The notes: generated by a model from the letters alone, not told the origin. A stretch of DNA of 64,000 nt from Bdellovibrio sp. KM01 (GCF_013752535.1 NZ_CP058348.1:2294001-2358000), one strand, 5' to 3'; shown: positions 7,273-16,977, counted from the first letter of the stretch. Made by a program: numbers and translations.

Positions 7273-8892
7273 TTATTTAGCTGATAGAGCAGCTGTTACA
7301 GCAGCTTCAGCGTTTACGATACCTGCACCGTATTCGTTGTTTGTGTTAGGGCCCAAAGCCGTCGCAGTTGACTGCAAGATTTGCTTAACTTGAGCGCCGT
7401 TAAGGTTTTTGTTAGCCGCTTTAACAAGAGCTACAACACCTGCAACGTGCGGAGTTGCCATTGAAGTACCATCGAAAGCTGCGTAGTCAGTTGCAACTGT
7501 TTGAAGAGTCGCTTTAACTTCTGTACCCGCTGCCAAAGTCGTTTGGATTTTCTTACCAACTTCTTGTTCGATCATGAACACAGCAACTGGAAGAGTTGAA
7601 CCGTCAGCAGTCAAAGCACCTTGGATCAAACCTGGAGCGTTGTTGTAGATAACTGCACCAACTGCACCCGCTTTGATAGCGTTTTGAATTTTAACAGAGA
7701 AATTGATTTCGCCGCGACCGATAAGTGCGTACTTACCTTTAACATTTTTACCAGCGAAGTCAGTGTCTTTACCAAGACCACAATCAACCAATGTGTTCGT
7801 TTCAGCAGTCAATACTTCACGAGCACCTTGGAAAGTTGTGGAGTTAACAGCTGCTTTTTTACCAGCAACAGTCAATTGAACAGACGCTTCACGACCAGTG
7901 CCTTGTGGAACTGTAGAAACAACCGCTGCACCCGGAGCTACGATCGCCAATTCTGGACCCCATTGAGAGAAATCCGTTTTCTTAAGATCGCTGTTTACTG
8001 CACCCACTGCGATAACAGTCGGCAGAGCTGCTGGATAAGAAACTTTACCAGTACCATCGTTACCAGAAGCTGCTACGACAGTAAGACCTGCTTTAGCTGC
8101 TTTTGCAATAGCATCGCGCTCACCTGGAGTCGACCATGCGCCACCCAGAGACATAGAGATCACATCAACTTTTTGAGTGATACCCCAGTTGATACCAGCT
8201 GCGATAGCTGCATTCGAGCAACCGTTTTCAGAGCATACGCGACCCATCAAGATTTTCGCTTGAGGAGCAACACCTGTGAAACCGTTGTTATCCAATACAC
8301 CTGCAATCGTACCAGAACAGTGTGAACCGTGACCTACTTTATCAGAGAAATCAGAACCATCTGATTCGCCAGTAAAGTCTTTACCTTGTTCGAAGTTAGC
8401 TTTCAAAGAAGGATGGTTTTGATCGATACCAGTATCTAGAACAAGAACGCGAGCGCCTTGACCTTGATTGGACTTCGCCCATGCTTGAGGTGCTTTAACT
8501 GCCATAATCCCCCATGGAGTTTTCGCGCCTGGAACTGTCGGAGTGTTTTTAACTGGAGTGCCCAACCAACCACGAACTGGAAGTGGAGCTGGATGGAAAA
8601 CTTCTTTTTCAACGTAAGCCACTGCTGGATCGTTTTGAAGTTTAGAGATCTCATTGTCGTTTCTTGCGTTCACGATCAATGTGTTCAAATTTTCAAGAGA
8701 TTGTTCGATTTCAGCATCAACCGGAGTAGAAACTGCTTTACCAGTTCTAAGTGCGCCAGAACCTTTAACTTTATAAGCCATGTGAGCAGCTTGGAAAGTT
8801 TGCGAGTCTTTCATGATTACGATAACGCGCTCAGCATGAGCAGATGTCGCAACCAACAGAGACAGGATAAGTGAAAACAAATTAAGTTTCAT
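7273..8892 (-). CDS. Secreted subtilisin-like serine protease (S8) with propeptide and PA insert
   Basis: The 539-residue protein has a signal peptide (MKLNLFSLILSLLVATSAHA), an I9-type propeptide (about 21-98), and a subtilase domain with the complete triad: Asp153 in VLDTGID, His191 in HGSHCSG and Ser477 in DGTSMATPHVAG. A protease-associated (PA) domain is inserted between the His and Ser motifs (about 330-460, including AGAVGAVIYNNAP). Cys192 and nearby cysteines (CSENGCS) suggest disulfides. It is an exported, self-processing endopeptidase. In a predator it could help degrade prey protein, which is inference. The gene has its own leader hairpin and terminator. Confidence 0.95.
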   Translation of the reverse strand: MKLNLFSLILSLLVATSAHAERVIVIMKDSQTFQAAHMAYKVKGSGALRTGKAVSTPVDAEIEQSLENLNTLIVNARNDNEISKLQNDPAVAYVEKEVFHPAPLPVRGWLGTPVKNTPTVPGAKTPWGIMAVKAPQAWAKSNQGQGARVLVLDTGIDQNHPSLKANFEQGKDFTGESDGSDFSDKVGHGSHCSGTIAGVLDNNGFTGVAPQAKILMGRVCSENGCSNAAIAAGINWGITQKVDVISMSLGGAWSTPGERDAIAKAAKAGLTVVAASGNDGTGKVSYPAALPTVIAVGAVNSDLKKTDFSQWGPELAIVAPGAAVVSTVPQGTGREASVQLTVAGKKAAVNSTTFQGAREVLTAETNTLVDCGLGKDTDFAGKNVKGKYALIGRGEINFSVKIQNAIKAGAVGAVIYNNAPGLIQGALTADGSTLPVAVFMIEQEVGKKIQTTLAAGTEVKATLQTVATDYAAFDGTSMATPHVAGVVALVKAANKNLNGAQVKQILQSTATALGPNTNNEYGAGIVNAEAAVTAALSAK

Positions 8893-9231
8893 GAATAGGT
8901 CCCCCCATATTCCATGGACTTCACCCTTTAGAAGTCCTTATGGAGAGGCACTTCATTTCATGCTGAACATTTTATCAAGTACTCTTTTGGAACCACCTGC
9001 ATATTTTTTTTGAACGCTAAAAAATGAAATTATCTGTCATGGTGTCACTCCAGAGTTGTAGTTCCAAAGTGGCACCCCAGTTCAAAACTAGAACCATTTC
9101 GCGCGAAAGTATTAGAAGTACTTATGGAAGCCATGATTTTATCTGAGAATAGTTGCCTAAAATTAAATCAGCGCAAGCAACGCTATGCGCCAATTTAATA
9201 CTGATGATGAACAGTTTTTGAGCATCGAAAA
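8893..9231. promoter_or_regulatory. Intergenic region upstream of the subtilase, with two hairpins
   Basis: No gene is visible in these 339 bases. GGACTTC/GAAGTCC (8916-8937) would form a hairpin in the subtilase mRNA leader, just upstream of a GGGGGA ribosome-binding site. A second inverted repeat, GGTGTCACT and AGTGGCACC (9041-9076, one wobble, 18-nt spacer), is a possible operator or RNA hairpin. I could not place a convincing -35/-10 pair. Confidence 0.4.
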
Positions 9232-11322
9232 TCAGTGCGAATGCCCGCCGGGAGCGGATTTCGGAACCGTTTTTCCCACCGGCAAGATGAAACTCAGTGG
9301 ATGATTTAAGAGACGTCGGAAGACTGCTTTGCGGATGGCACGACGAGTGGGTGGAGTGACTCCACGGGCTTTGATCGCCACCCAGAAGGCCATGGCAAAG
9401 CTCACCGACACATTAAAGAAACCAATGCAAAGAACACCCATCACCGCACGCCAGAAAATCCAAGTCTTTAAAAAGGACGCACCCATTACGGGCAAGGCTG
9501 CCCCCATGGACCCCGATGAAAGAGTCACGTGGCGCACATCCAATGGAATCCCGATAAAGCGCATGATCTCTGGAGTAAAGCCCAAGAGAATACCCAAGGA
9601 CGCATTCCCCAAAAGACCGGAAATGTTTTTCTCAAAGAATGAAGCAATTCTTCTCGCACCGACTCGTCCAAATATAGTTGTCAGTGTCGGACTGCGCGCC
9701 AAAGTTGTGCGCAATGAGTTCAGGGCAAACCAGTTGTCCCCCCATCCCGCGAATAAACTTGAGAACCACAAGATTATACCGGTGAATGCGGCATAGAATA
9801 TCGCAGGCCCCAAAATGTCGACCGAAGTGAAGGCTTTCATCGCCGTTGCCTCGGACATAATATGACGACCGGAAACCAGGAAATAAATCGTATCAATAAC
9901 CAGTGTCGTTGGAACCACCATTAAAATGTTTCCACCCACAGCTGCCACTTGCGAGCGGATGATATGCGCAATCTGATCCACCATGCGCTCCATGCCCTCT
10001 TCAGTATCCACGTCACGCATTTGCTCTGCGAGTGCTGGAGCCGTCATCGCCGGCTGCTTAGTTCCTAAAGTAAAGCCCGCAAGATGGATCACGATGAAAC
10101 TGATCGCATAGTTTGTTGATGCCAGAACACCGATCATAAATTCAGAAGGACCCACCGCCAGAATTCCCGTCTTTATATAGACAGTGAATGCCGTCACAAA
10201 ACCACCACCCGCTGCGGCCTGCACCATACGGCGATATTCTTCTTTGGTGCGCGTGATATAGTGCTCGCCCGTTTCTGCAGCACGCTCGACCATTTTTTTA
10301 GCGAGCAAATTGATATTCTGTGAAAGAAGTGCACCCACACTTTGCAAATCATGATTTTCTTCAATCAGATTTGCCAGAAAAGATGTCACTTTTTTTGCAT
10401 CTGGAACATCCGTGATAAGAATGTCCACCAGACTGTCTATGCGCTGCAGATAAATTCTTAAACGAGTCATCTGGAAAACCAGATTTACGCTGACACCGAA
10501 CTCATCCAAGTGACGATACACTTGCGTCAGTTCGCGACGGCACTCCCAAACTAACAGGCGTAAGCGGGAGGCCTTTTCATAGAATAATTCAGGCTTCCCT
10601 GTTTGGTGAGCAGCCAGAAAGTCTTCCAGAACGCGCACCAAATTAAAGAATGCAGAATCGCGGAAATTTGGCTTATCCAGACGATGACGAATCCCTGGTG
10701 AAAGACCGATGGCGCGAACTTGAATGCCCAAATAAATCAAAGCATCTTCCATGTCGCGGTCCAAACGGTTCCAATCTGATTCCACGGGCGACACATCGTA
10801 GTTAAAGAGTTCCACTAATTTATCGAATAAAACGTGGTCAATCGAAGCGATCCACATGGGATCCTTGGCACTTGGGAACAACTCCCAAAACAAATAACCC
10901 AGCTCATGATCCAATGGAGGACTGGGAAGGATTTTCATCATCATGCGATCAAAGAACTCCCCAATCACACCCACTTCATGTGGAAGGCCTGTTTCGGTAT
11001 AGAGTTCAAGACCGCTGACATTCTTAATCACGGAACGCAAGATCACAGCCACATCGCGCTTCCAGGCAGGATTGCGATCTAACACCATCAACACATATCG
11101 CAGTCGTGCAATGGGAACATGCCCAGAGGAGTTATCCAACCCCTCGACAGCTGTGCCTTCATAGCGCACCCAACGTAATAAATTCACTAACCAGTGAAGT
11201 TGATCTTCAAGATTCTTTTGATCTGAAGCAAAGCTTAACAGGGCATCTAAATCACTGTGAACATTACTGCGTTGGCGATGAAGTTTAAATCGGTGAAAGT
11301 ACTTGCGAAGTTGATCAAACAT
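9232..11322 (-). CDS. PF10136 'site-specific recombinase Gcr' family membrane protein
   Basis: The 696-residue product (ATG at 11322; a TTG at 11361 is possible but poorer) has a helical soluble N-terminal half (about 1-380) and a C-terminal half with several membrane segments (FVTAFTVYIKTGILAVGPSEF; ISFIVIHLAGFTLGT; ILMVVPTTLVIDTIYFL; AIFYAAFTGIILWFSSL). The overall pattern, including HLAGFTLGTKQPAMTAPALA, matches the family annotated after Neisseria Gcr. It has neither a serine nor a tyrosine recombinase active site, so the family name is likely misleading. Its actual role in the inner membrane is unknown. Confidence 0.8.
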   Translation of the reverse strand: MFDQLRKYFHRFKLHRQRSNVHSDLDALLSFASDQKNLEDQLHWLVNLLRWVRYEGTAVEGLDNSSGHVPIARLRYVLMVLDRNPAWKRDVAVILRSVIKNVSGLELYTETGLPHEVGVIGEFFDRMMMKILPSPPLDHELGYLFWELFPSAKDPMWIASIDHVLFDKLVELFNYDVSPVESDWNRLDRDMEDALIYLGIQVRAIGLSPGIRHRLDKPNFRDSAFFNLVRVLEDFLAAHQTGKPELFYEKASRLRLLVWECRRELTQVYRHLDEFGVSVNLVFQMTRLRIYLQRIDSLVDILITDVPDAKKVTSFLANLIEENHDLQSVGALLSQNINLLAKKMVERAAETGEHYITRTKEEYRRMVQAAAGGGFVTAFTVYIKTGILAVGPSEFMIGVLASTNYAISFIVIHLAGFTLGTKQPAMTAPALAEQMRDVDTEEGMERMVDQIAHIIRSQVAAVGGNILMVVPTTLVIDTIYFLVSGRHIMSEATAMKAFTSVDILGPAIFYAAFTGIILWFSSLFAGWGDNWFALNSLRTTLARSPTLTTIFGRVGARRIASFFEKNISGLLGNASLGILLGFTPEIMRFIGIPLDVRHVTLSSGSMGAALPVMGASFLKTWIFWRAVMGVLCIGFFNVSVSFAMAFWVAIKARGVTPPTRRAIRKAVFRRLLNHPLSFILPVGKTVPKSAPGGHSH

Positions 11323-11431
11323 GGGGAAATTTTGCCCGAACACATCCCTTCCTGCAAGCAAGGCGCGTCAAAAACTTAGGTGCAACAATTTGCCATCTTG
11401 CCTCTAAGACCCTCTGTGTTAGAAACACCTC

Positions 11432-11986
11432 ATGAAACGATTTATTCTGCTTTTATCATTCTTGGGGTCAGTAAATACTTGGGCCGCCAAACAAGTCACT
11501 TCGATCGATGGAACGAATGTGTTGAATGACAAATTCATTCATCTTGAAACCAAGGCCGCATCAAAAGGCACTGTCGTTGTTTTCATGTCAGCTAAATGCC
11601 CTTGTTCTGCAAGCCACGAAAGCTTGCTGAAAGACATGTCTGCTGAATTTAAAGATTTCAATTTCGTCGCGGTTCACTCCAATTCTGACGAACAATCGGC
11701 AATGACCAAAGAACATTTCGAAAAAGCTGCTTTGCCTTTTCCGGTAATTCAAGATTCCAAGTCGCGCTTGGCGAACGAATTCGGTGCTTTGAAAACTCCC
11801 CATGCCTTTGTGGTAAATCCGTCAGGAGAAATCGTTTATCAAGGTGGCGTGACGGACAGTCACGTGGGTCCTTCAGCAAAAAAACAATTTTTGAAAGATG
11901 CCTTGGAAGATATTCAAGCTGGCAAATCAGTGCGCATGAAAGAAGGCCGAGCTTTAGGTTGCTTCATTCAACGCGAGGACAGCTAG
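11432..11986 (+). CDS. Exported thioredoxin-fold/peroxiredoxin-like protein (CPC motif)
   Basis: The 184-residue protein has a signal peptide (MKRFILLLSFLGSVNTWA) and a thioredoxin fold of the AhpC/TSA-redoxin type. VVVFMSAKCPCSASH carries Cys56 and Cys58 at the active-site position, TPHAFVVNPSG holds the cis-Pro region, and a third cysteine lies near the end (LGCFI). A CPC rather than CXXC arrangement suggests metal binding or a peroxiredoxin-like role more than general disulfide exchange. It is first in a three-gene operon; its stop is directly followed by the next ATG. Redox or copper handling in the periplasm is the likely setting. Confidence 0.8.
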   Translation: MKRFILLLSFLGSVNTWAAKQVTSIDGTNVLNDKFIHLETKAASKGTVVVFMSAKCPCSASHESLLKDMSAEFKDFNFVAVHSNSDEQSAMTKEHFEKAALPFPVIQDSKSRLANEFGALKTPHAFVVNPSGEIVYQGGVTDSHVGPSAKKQFLKDALEDIQAGKSVRMKEGRALGCFIQREDS

Positions 11987-12430
11987 ATGAAAAGACTTTT
12001 GCTGGGATTTTTATTTCTGACTGCGTGTGCCCGTCCTGATTATATCAATCCGGCGGTAAAAAATAATGCGCAATCACCCACAGCTAATGAATGCAGCTTA
12101 AAACTCGCTCAATCGCAGTTGTGTGCTTCCATTCAGTGGGTGTCGGGACCTCAATCACCTGCAGAGTCTGAATTCATTTTAAAATTCTGGAATGAATCCA
12201 CGGCCACGGTCAACGGCCCTTATACAGACCCGGCAACGGCATTAAGTGTGATTTTGTGGATGCCTTCGATGGGACATGGTTCTTCACCAGTAAAGATCGA
12301 TAAGATTGAAACCGGTGTGTACCGCGTTCATCGCGTGTTCTTTATTATGCCTGGTGACTGGGAAGTTCGAATTTACTTGAAAGATGGCACCGCAACCGTT
12401 GATCAAGCGACAGAAAGTCTTCGGCTGTGA
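11987..12430 (+). CDS. Lipoprotein with FixH/YtkA-like immunoglobulin-type fold
   Basis: The 147-residue protein has a lipobox (LTAC, Cys14). Its core, ALSVILWMPSMGHGSS followed by YRVHRVFFIMPGDWEVRIYL, resembles YtkA-like/FixH domains, where a Met/His-rich MPxMGHG loop can bind copper. It starts immediately after the thioredoxin-fold gene and its stop overlaps the GTG start of the next gene. Copper delivery or protection at the outer membrane is a reasonable inference, not shown. Confidence 0.7.
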   Translation: MKRLLLGFLFLTACARPDYINPAVKNNAQSPTANECSLKLAQSQLCASIQWVSGPQSPAESEFILKFWNESTATVNGPYTDPATALSVILWMPSMGHGSSPVKIDKIETGVYRVHRVFFIMPGDWEVRIYLKDGTATVDQATESLRL

Positions 12431-13326
12431 AACATTTGATTCTGGCTTTCCTATTCCTTAATTTTAGTTCGCGAGCATTCGCTGCCAGCTGTTGCGGCGG
12501 CGGATTTGCATTCCCGGCTTTGATTATGGGTGATGATAAAGCCCAGATCACAAGTTCTTTAAGTTACGGTCAGGTGACTGATGACGTTTTACCCAATCAA
12601 AAATGGATCAAACGCAGTGATGATAATCACAGCCAGACATTTAAAATTGAAGCTGCCACGCTGCTAACTGACTCCATTCAAAGCGGTATTTCCATTCCTG
12701 TCGTCAGCCGCCAGATTGCACACGAAAACAGCACGGGCACGGGCGACGTCTCATTGAACCTGGGCCATGAAACATTTCCGGAACTTAGCTATTCTCGCTG
12801 GAAACCCAAAGGCCTCACGTTCTTGCAAGTGACCCTGCCGACATCCCCTTCTGTGTATGATGCGACCAATGTGCTTGCCGCAGATTCCCGTGGTCGTGGA
12901 TTTTTCACCGTTGGTGGAGGATTAGCTTTTATCAAAGCCATGGGAACTTGGGATTTAAATTCCAGCGTGGAGCTGCATAAGTCCTTTGCGCGTGATTTTA
13001 CCAGCGAATCTTCTGGCGGCACGATCACGGCCACTCCTGATTTAGGTCACAGTTGGACCGTGGGTGGTGGTTGGAATAAAGGCGACTTCAGAGTCGGCAC
13101 AAGCTTTACGGGTATGTATGAAGACGCGGTCGCTATTTCAGGTGCGCAAACTTCATCGGGTGCTGTTCAAAAAAATGTGACTTGGTCTGCGATGGTGAAC
13201 TATATGATGGGTCTTGAAAATGCGTGGACGCTTTCTTACGCCGATCAAACACTGTTCGGCACGCCTGAAAACTCAAGTCTTTCAAAAACTGTGACGTTAA
13301 GTTTCCAAACGCGCTGGCAGCGTTAA
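12427..13326 (+). CDS. Outer-membrane beta-barrel-like protein with N-terminal CCGGG motif
   Basis: The GTG start at 12427 overlaps the stop of the preceding lipoprotein gene. The 299-residue product has a signal peptide (ending SSRAFA), then a striking ASCCGGGFAFP at the mature N-terminus, and alternating beta-strand sequence through to an aromatic/basic C-terminus (TLSFQTRWQR) typical of barrels. The paired cysteines right after the cleavage site could bind metal. Together with the CPC redoxin and YtkA-like lipoprotein this makes a compact envelope redox/metal operon. It converges on the RND gene with only 3 bases between the stops. Confidence 0.65.
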   Translation: MKHLILAFLFLNFSSRAFAASCCGGGFAFPALIMGDDKAQITSSLSYGQVTDDVLPNQKWIKRSDDNHSQTFKIEAATLLTDSIQSGISIPVVSRQIAHENSTGTGDVSLNLGHETFPELSYSRWKPKGLTFLQVTLPTSPSVYDATNVLAADSRGRGFFTVGGGLAFIKAMGTWDLNSSVELHKSFARDFTSESSGGTITATPDLGHSWTVGGGWNKGDFRVGTSFTGMYEDAVAISGAQTSSGAVQKNVTWSAMVNYMMGLENAWTLSYADQTLFGTPENSSLSKTVTLSFQTRWQR

Positions 13327-13329
13327 TGC

Positions 13330-16300
13330 TTACAGATCGCGATCCCTGTCGCGATCACGATCTGGCCGCTGACTTAACATCGAACTCTTAGCTTTTCTTT
13401 TTTCTTCGCGAATCATGCGGCGTTCTTCACGCTCTCGATCTCGGCGATCCTTTGCTGCCTCCGATATCGAGCGAGCTTCTGCCATATGAGGCATGTTGCT
13501 ATCAAAGTCAGCCTCAATATCTTCGGCTCTTGGAGGACGCGACGGCGCCGAAGGCGTGGGCGAAAGCACTTCCGAAGGTTTCTTTTCGGCTTTGGGTTGA
13601 TACTTTCTTTTTAGGAAGTCAAAAAAGCCTCGTTTTGGTTTTTCATGATTGGTCTGTGACATCGCGGGCTCCTTTCGCTGTTTATTCTGATCGTGGTCCT
13701 CTGAAATTTCCGGCATCGTTTGATCTTGCTTAAAATAATCCTGCGAAACGGTCGTCGCTTCCTGATCGGCGGGTTGTGGACCTTCGCCATTATTCAGGAC
13801 AGGCACACCATCGGCATTGATCGATGTCGCGTCTCCGACTTTAAGGAAGGCATCCCGCACGTCTTTTTGTCGGGTGTCGCGTTTACGGAATCGATCTGAC
13901 AAAGAGTACACCACAGGCACCACATACAAGGTCAGTAACGTCGAAACCAAAACCCCACCGATCAACGTGATCGCCATAGGTTTAAAGGTTTCCGACCCCG
14001 CCCCTTGTGCAAGTGCCGATGGCAAAGCCGCCGTAATCGTCGCCACACTGGTCATGATGATGGGACGTAAACGCACGGGGCAGGCTTCCTTTAGCGCCGC
14101 ATCCGCAGTGACATTGGTTCCTCCCGCGCGGTCACGAACGGCATTGGTAAAGTCGATCAAAAGGATCGAGTTCTTTTTCACTATACCCATCAACAGCAAA
14201 ATACCGATCATGGAATACATATTGATGCTTTGACCAGTGAGATTTAAGGCAAAGAAAGCGCCGGAAAAACTAAATGGCAAAGCCATCAAAATCGTCATCG
14301 GATCCAAGAACGAATTGAACTGACTTGCTAAAACCATGTAGGCGACGATCACGCCCAAGGCCAAAGCAAATATCAAACTATTGAATGACTCACTAAAAGT
14401 TTTTGCGGCTCCGGATTGATCGATATGATAGCCCTCAGGAAGCTCATTGCCTTTATTAAAGATAAATTCCAAGGCTTTTTGTTGTGAAACCCCCGGAGCT
14501 AAATTTGCATACATCGTAATCGCCCGTTGGCGATTCACCCGCGTCACTTGCTGCAAACTTGCGCGCTGCTCGACGTCTGCCACCTGCGTGATCGGGATCA
14601 AGTTGTTACGATCATTCGCAATAAGGAGCTTGTTAAATTCATCCCGTGGATCGGGAGTTTTCTTTAACTGCACATAGACGTCATAGCGATGTCCATCTTT
14701 GGTGTACTGACCGTTTTTAACCCCACCAATCATCGCCTGTACAGTGATCCCGATATCTTCAGCACTCACTCCACGACGTGCGGCCTTATCCCGCGCCGGG
14801 GTCACTTGAATTTCTGGCATCCCGGCGAGGTAATCGGAATCGACGTCGACCATGAGTTTTGAGTTACGCATGTCTTCTTTAAATTTATTATTCAGCTCTT
14901 CAAGTTTAGCCCAATCGGGACCTTGCAGGATAAATTCAATCGGATAACCTTTCCCCGTCGAAAACCCCCGACTGGAAGGATCCATCATAAAGACCATCAC
15001 ACCTTGAACATTTTTGGTGAGCTCACTGCGCGCATAGGACATGAATTCTTGTTGGGAGCGTTCTTTAGTCTGCCCAGGTGCTATGCCCCGATTGCCTTTG
15101 TCTTTTAAGGTGATGAACATCATCCCCGTATTGGCATCACTGCCTCCACCTGAGCCCAAGCCCCCGACGCTTGCGTAAACGTGGGCGACTTCTTGTTGAG
15201 ATCGCATCCATTTTTCAATCTCCTTTGCCTTTTGATCCGAAGTCGCCAGCGAAGTTCCAATGGGCAGAAACAAGCGCATGATGAAAAGGCTTTGATCCAT
15301 GGTCGGCGTCATTTCTTTGTTCAAGGATTTTACTGAAAAGAAAGAAACCGCCACGAACGCAATTGAAACGGCCAGCACAGGCCAGCGATGAGCGAGTGTC
15401 CAATTCAGGGATTTACCGTAAAATTCCTTCAACTTGGCCATGAACCATTCAAAAGATTTTCCGATACGTGTGGTACGTTCGCCAGTGTGAACAAATGAAG
15501 AGCAACGCATCGGCGTGATCGTTAAAGATTCAAGAAGCGACAACATCACAGCGAGCGAAATGGTAATTCCATATTGCAAAAAGAATTTACCGATCACGCC
15601 CTTCATGAAGGCGACGGGCAGGAAAATTGCAATGATGGCGACACTGGCCGCTAATGCTGCGAAAGTAATTTCACGCGCACCAACAATCGCAGACTCAATC
15701 GGCCTCAATCCCCGCTCGTTATAGCGGAATATATTTTCCAGAACCATGATCGCATCATCTACCACGATACCAATAGCAAGAGTTAATCCCAGCAAGGTGA
15801 AGGTATTCAAAGTAAAACCAAAGAAATAAAGCCCGATGAAGGCCCCCATAATCGAGGTCGGAATCGCCAGCAATACATTTAAAGTTGCCGTGAAACTTCC
15901 CAAGAACACCCAGCACACGATCGAAGTCAGAATAACTGCCAGGATCAAGTGCTTGATCATTTCATGAATACTTTGTTCGATATAGCGAGAGGAGTCGAAA
16001 TTGATCGCCAGACGCATGCCTTCAGGCAGGTCTTTTTGGATCTCTTTCATTTGCTCTTTGACGGCATTAGCGACCGCCACGGCATTTGACCCCAGTTGTT
16101 TTTTTATTCCCAGCCCCAAAGCCATCACTCCATCAAAGCGCGAGATACGATACATTTCCGCAAGGGACTCTTTGGCGAAACCGACATCTTTTAAGCGAAT
16201 GGTATTGAAAGGATCCTGAATCACCATGCCGGCGCGCTTATTGATGATCATGTTATCAAAACCTTTGGCGTCTTTAAACTCCCCCAGGGTTCTGACGTTA

Positions 16301-16977
16301 AAAGCATTTTTAGAATTTTGAATAAATCCACCGGGAACTTCCGTGTGCTGACTGGTGATGGATGCCATCACGTCATTTACGGCTATATTGTGCTTGCGAA
16401 GTTTATCTGCATCGACCCAAACCCGCATGGCAGGATCAGTATACCCCCCAAGAATGATATCCCCCACACCTGACACCATGGTGAAACGGTCTTTTAGATA
16501 GTCCTTGGCATAGGTCATTAAAAAATACGGATCATTTTTCTCATACACCAAAGCCAACCACAAAATCGGCTGATCATCAGGATTGGTTTTTGTGATAATG
16601 GGTGGATCCACGGCCGGTGGCAACAGACGCTGAGCTTGCGCAACCTTGGTTTGCACCTCTTGCAAGGCCACATCAATATTGCGGTCCAATTCAAATTCGA
16701 TGGTGATATTGGCAATACCGGTTTTACTGACGGAGCTGATACGCTCCACACCTTGTACTGAGGACAGAGCATCCTCGACCGGGTCCACCACAGAAGTTTC
16801 CATAATTTCCGGTGCAGCCCCCAACAGAGTGATGGAAACATTCACGACAGGAAAGTCGACGTCAGGAAGCTGACTCACACCCAAACGCATAAAAGAGATA
16901 AAGCCGAAAATAATAAATGCTGCAAACAGCATCCACGAAAAAACAGCATTGCGAATGGAGACGTCGGAAATACGCAT
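13330..16977 (-). CDS. RND-family efflux transporter with long charged cytoplasmic tail
   Basis: The 1215-residue protein is an AcrB/HAE1-type proton-driven pump: an N-terminal membrane helix, two large periplasmic loops, and the TM4 relay aspartates in GIVVDDAIMVLENI. GVIVAYMVLASQFNSFLDP and MSIIGILLLMG-like motifs (here MYSMIGILLLMGIVKKNS) mark the second half. After the last helix, from about residue 1045, a roughly 170-residue hydrophilic tail ends in a run of alternating Asp and Arg. No membrane-fusion or outer-membrane partner is adjacent, so partners must be encoded elsewhere. The substrate is unknown. Confidence 0.93.
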   Translation of the reverse strand: MRISDVSIRNAVFSWMLFAAFIIFGFISFMRLGVSQLPDVDFPVVNVSITLLGAAPEIMETSVVDPVEDALSSVQGVERISSVSKTGIANITIEFELDRNIDVALQEVQTKVAQAQRLLPPAVDPPIITKTNPDDQPILWLALVYEKNDPYFLMTYAKDYLKDRFTMVSGVGDIILGGYTDPAMRVWVDADKLRKHNIAVNDVMASITSQHTEVPGGFIQNSKNAFNVRTLGEFKDAKGFDNMIINKRAGMVIQDPFNTIRLKDVGFAKESLAEMYRISRFDGVMALGLGIKKQLGSNAVAVANAVKEQMKEIQKDLPEGMRLAINFDSSRYIEQSIHEMIKHLILAVILTSIVCWVFLGSFTATLNVLLAIPTSIMGAFIGLYFFGFTLNTFTLLGLTLAIGIVVDDAIMVLENIFRYNERGLRPIESAIVGAREITFAALAASVAIIAIFLPVAFMKGVIGKFFLQYGITISLAVMLSLLESLTITPMRCSSFVHTGERTTRIGKSFEWFMAKLKEFYGKSLNWTLAHRWPVLAVSIAFVAVSFFSVKSLNKEMTPTMDQSLFIMRLFLPIGTSLATSDQKAKEIEKWMRSQQEVAHVYASVGGLGSGGGSDANTGMMFITLKDKGNRGIAPGQTKERSQQEFMSYARSELTKNVQGVMVFMMDPSSRGFSTGKGYPIEFILQGPDWAKLEELNNKFKEDMRNSKLMVDVDSDYLAGMPEIQVTPARDKAARRGVSAEDIGITVQAMIGGVKNGQYTKDGHRYDVYVQLKKTPDPRDEFNKLLIANDRNNLIPITQVADVEQRASLQQVTRVNRQRAITMYANLAPGVSQQKALEFIFNKGNELPEGYHIDQSGAAKTFSESFNSLIFALALGVIVAYMVLASQFNSFLDPMTILMALPFSFSGAFFALNLTGQSINMYSMIGILLLMGIVKKNSILLIDFTNAVRDRAGGTNVTADAALKEACPVRLRPIIMTSVATITAALPSALAQGAGSETFKPMAITLIGGVLVSTLLTLYVVPVVYSLSDRFRKRDTRQKDVRDAFLKVGDATSINADGVPVLNNGEGPQPADQEATTVSQDYFKQDQTMPEISEDHDQNKQRKEPAMSQTNHEKPKRGFFDFLKRKYQPKAEKKPSEVLSPTPSAPSRPPRAEDIEADFDSNMPHMAEARSISEAAKDRRDREREERRMIREEKRKAKSSMLSQRPDRDRDRDRDL
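13335..13356. repeat. Perfect inverted repeat inside the Asp-Arg repeat codons
   Basis: GATCGCGA (13335-13342) and TCGCGATC (13349-13356) pair perfectly with a 6-nt loop. It lies at the 3' end of the RND gene, where alternating Asp (GAT/GAC) and Arg (CGC/CGA) codons create the symmetry, and beside the convergent gene's stop. It could help transcript termination, but no T-run follows. Confidence 0.45.

Noticed and set aside
9232-11322. A site-specific recombination system, from the family name
   Set aside because: No catalytic serine or tyrosine recombinase motif; it is a membrane protein.
13335-13356. Operator-like perfect palindrome
   Set aside because: It is explained by the alternating Asp/Arg codons at the end of the RND gene, though a termination role remains possible.
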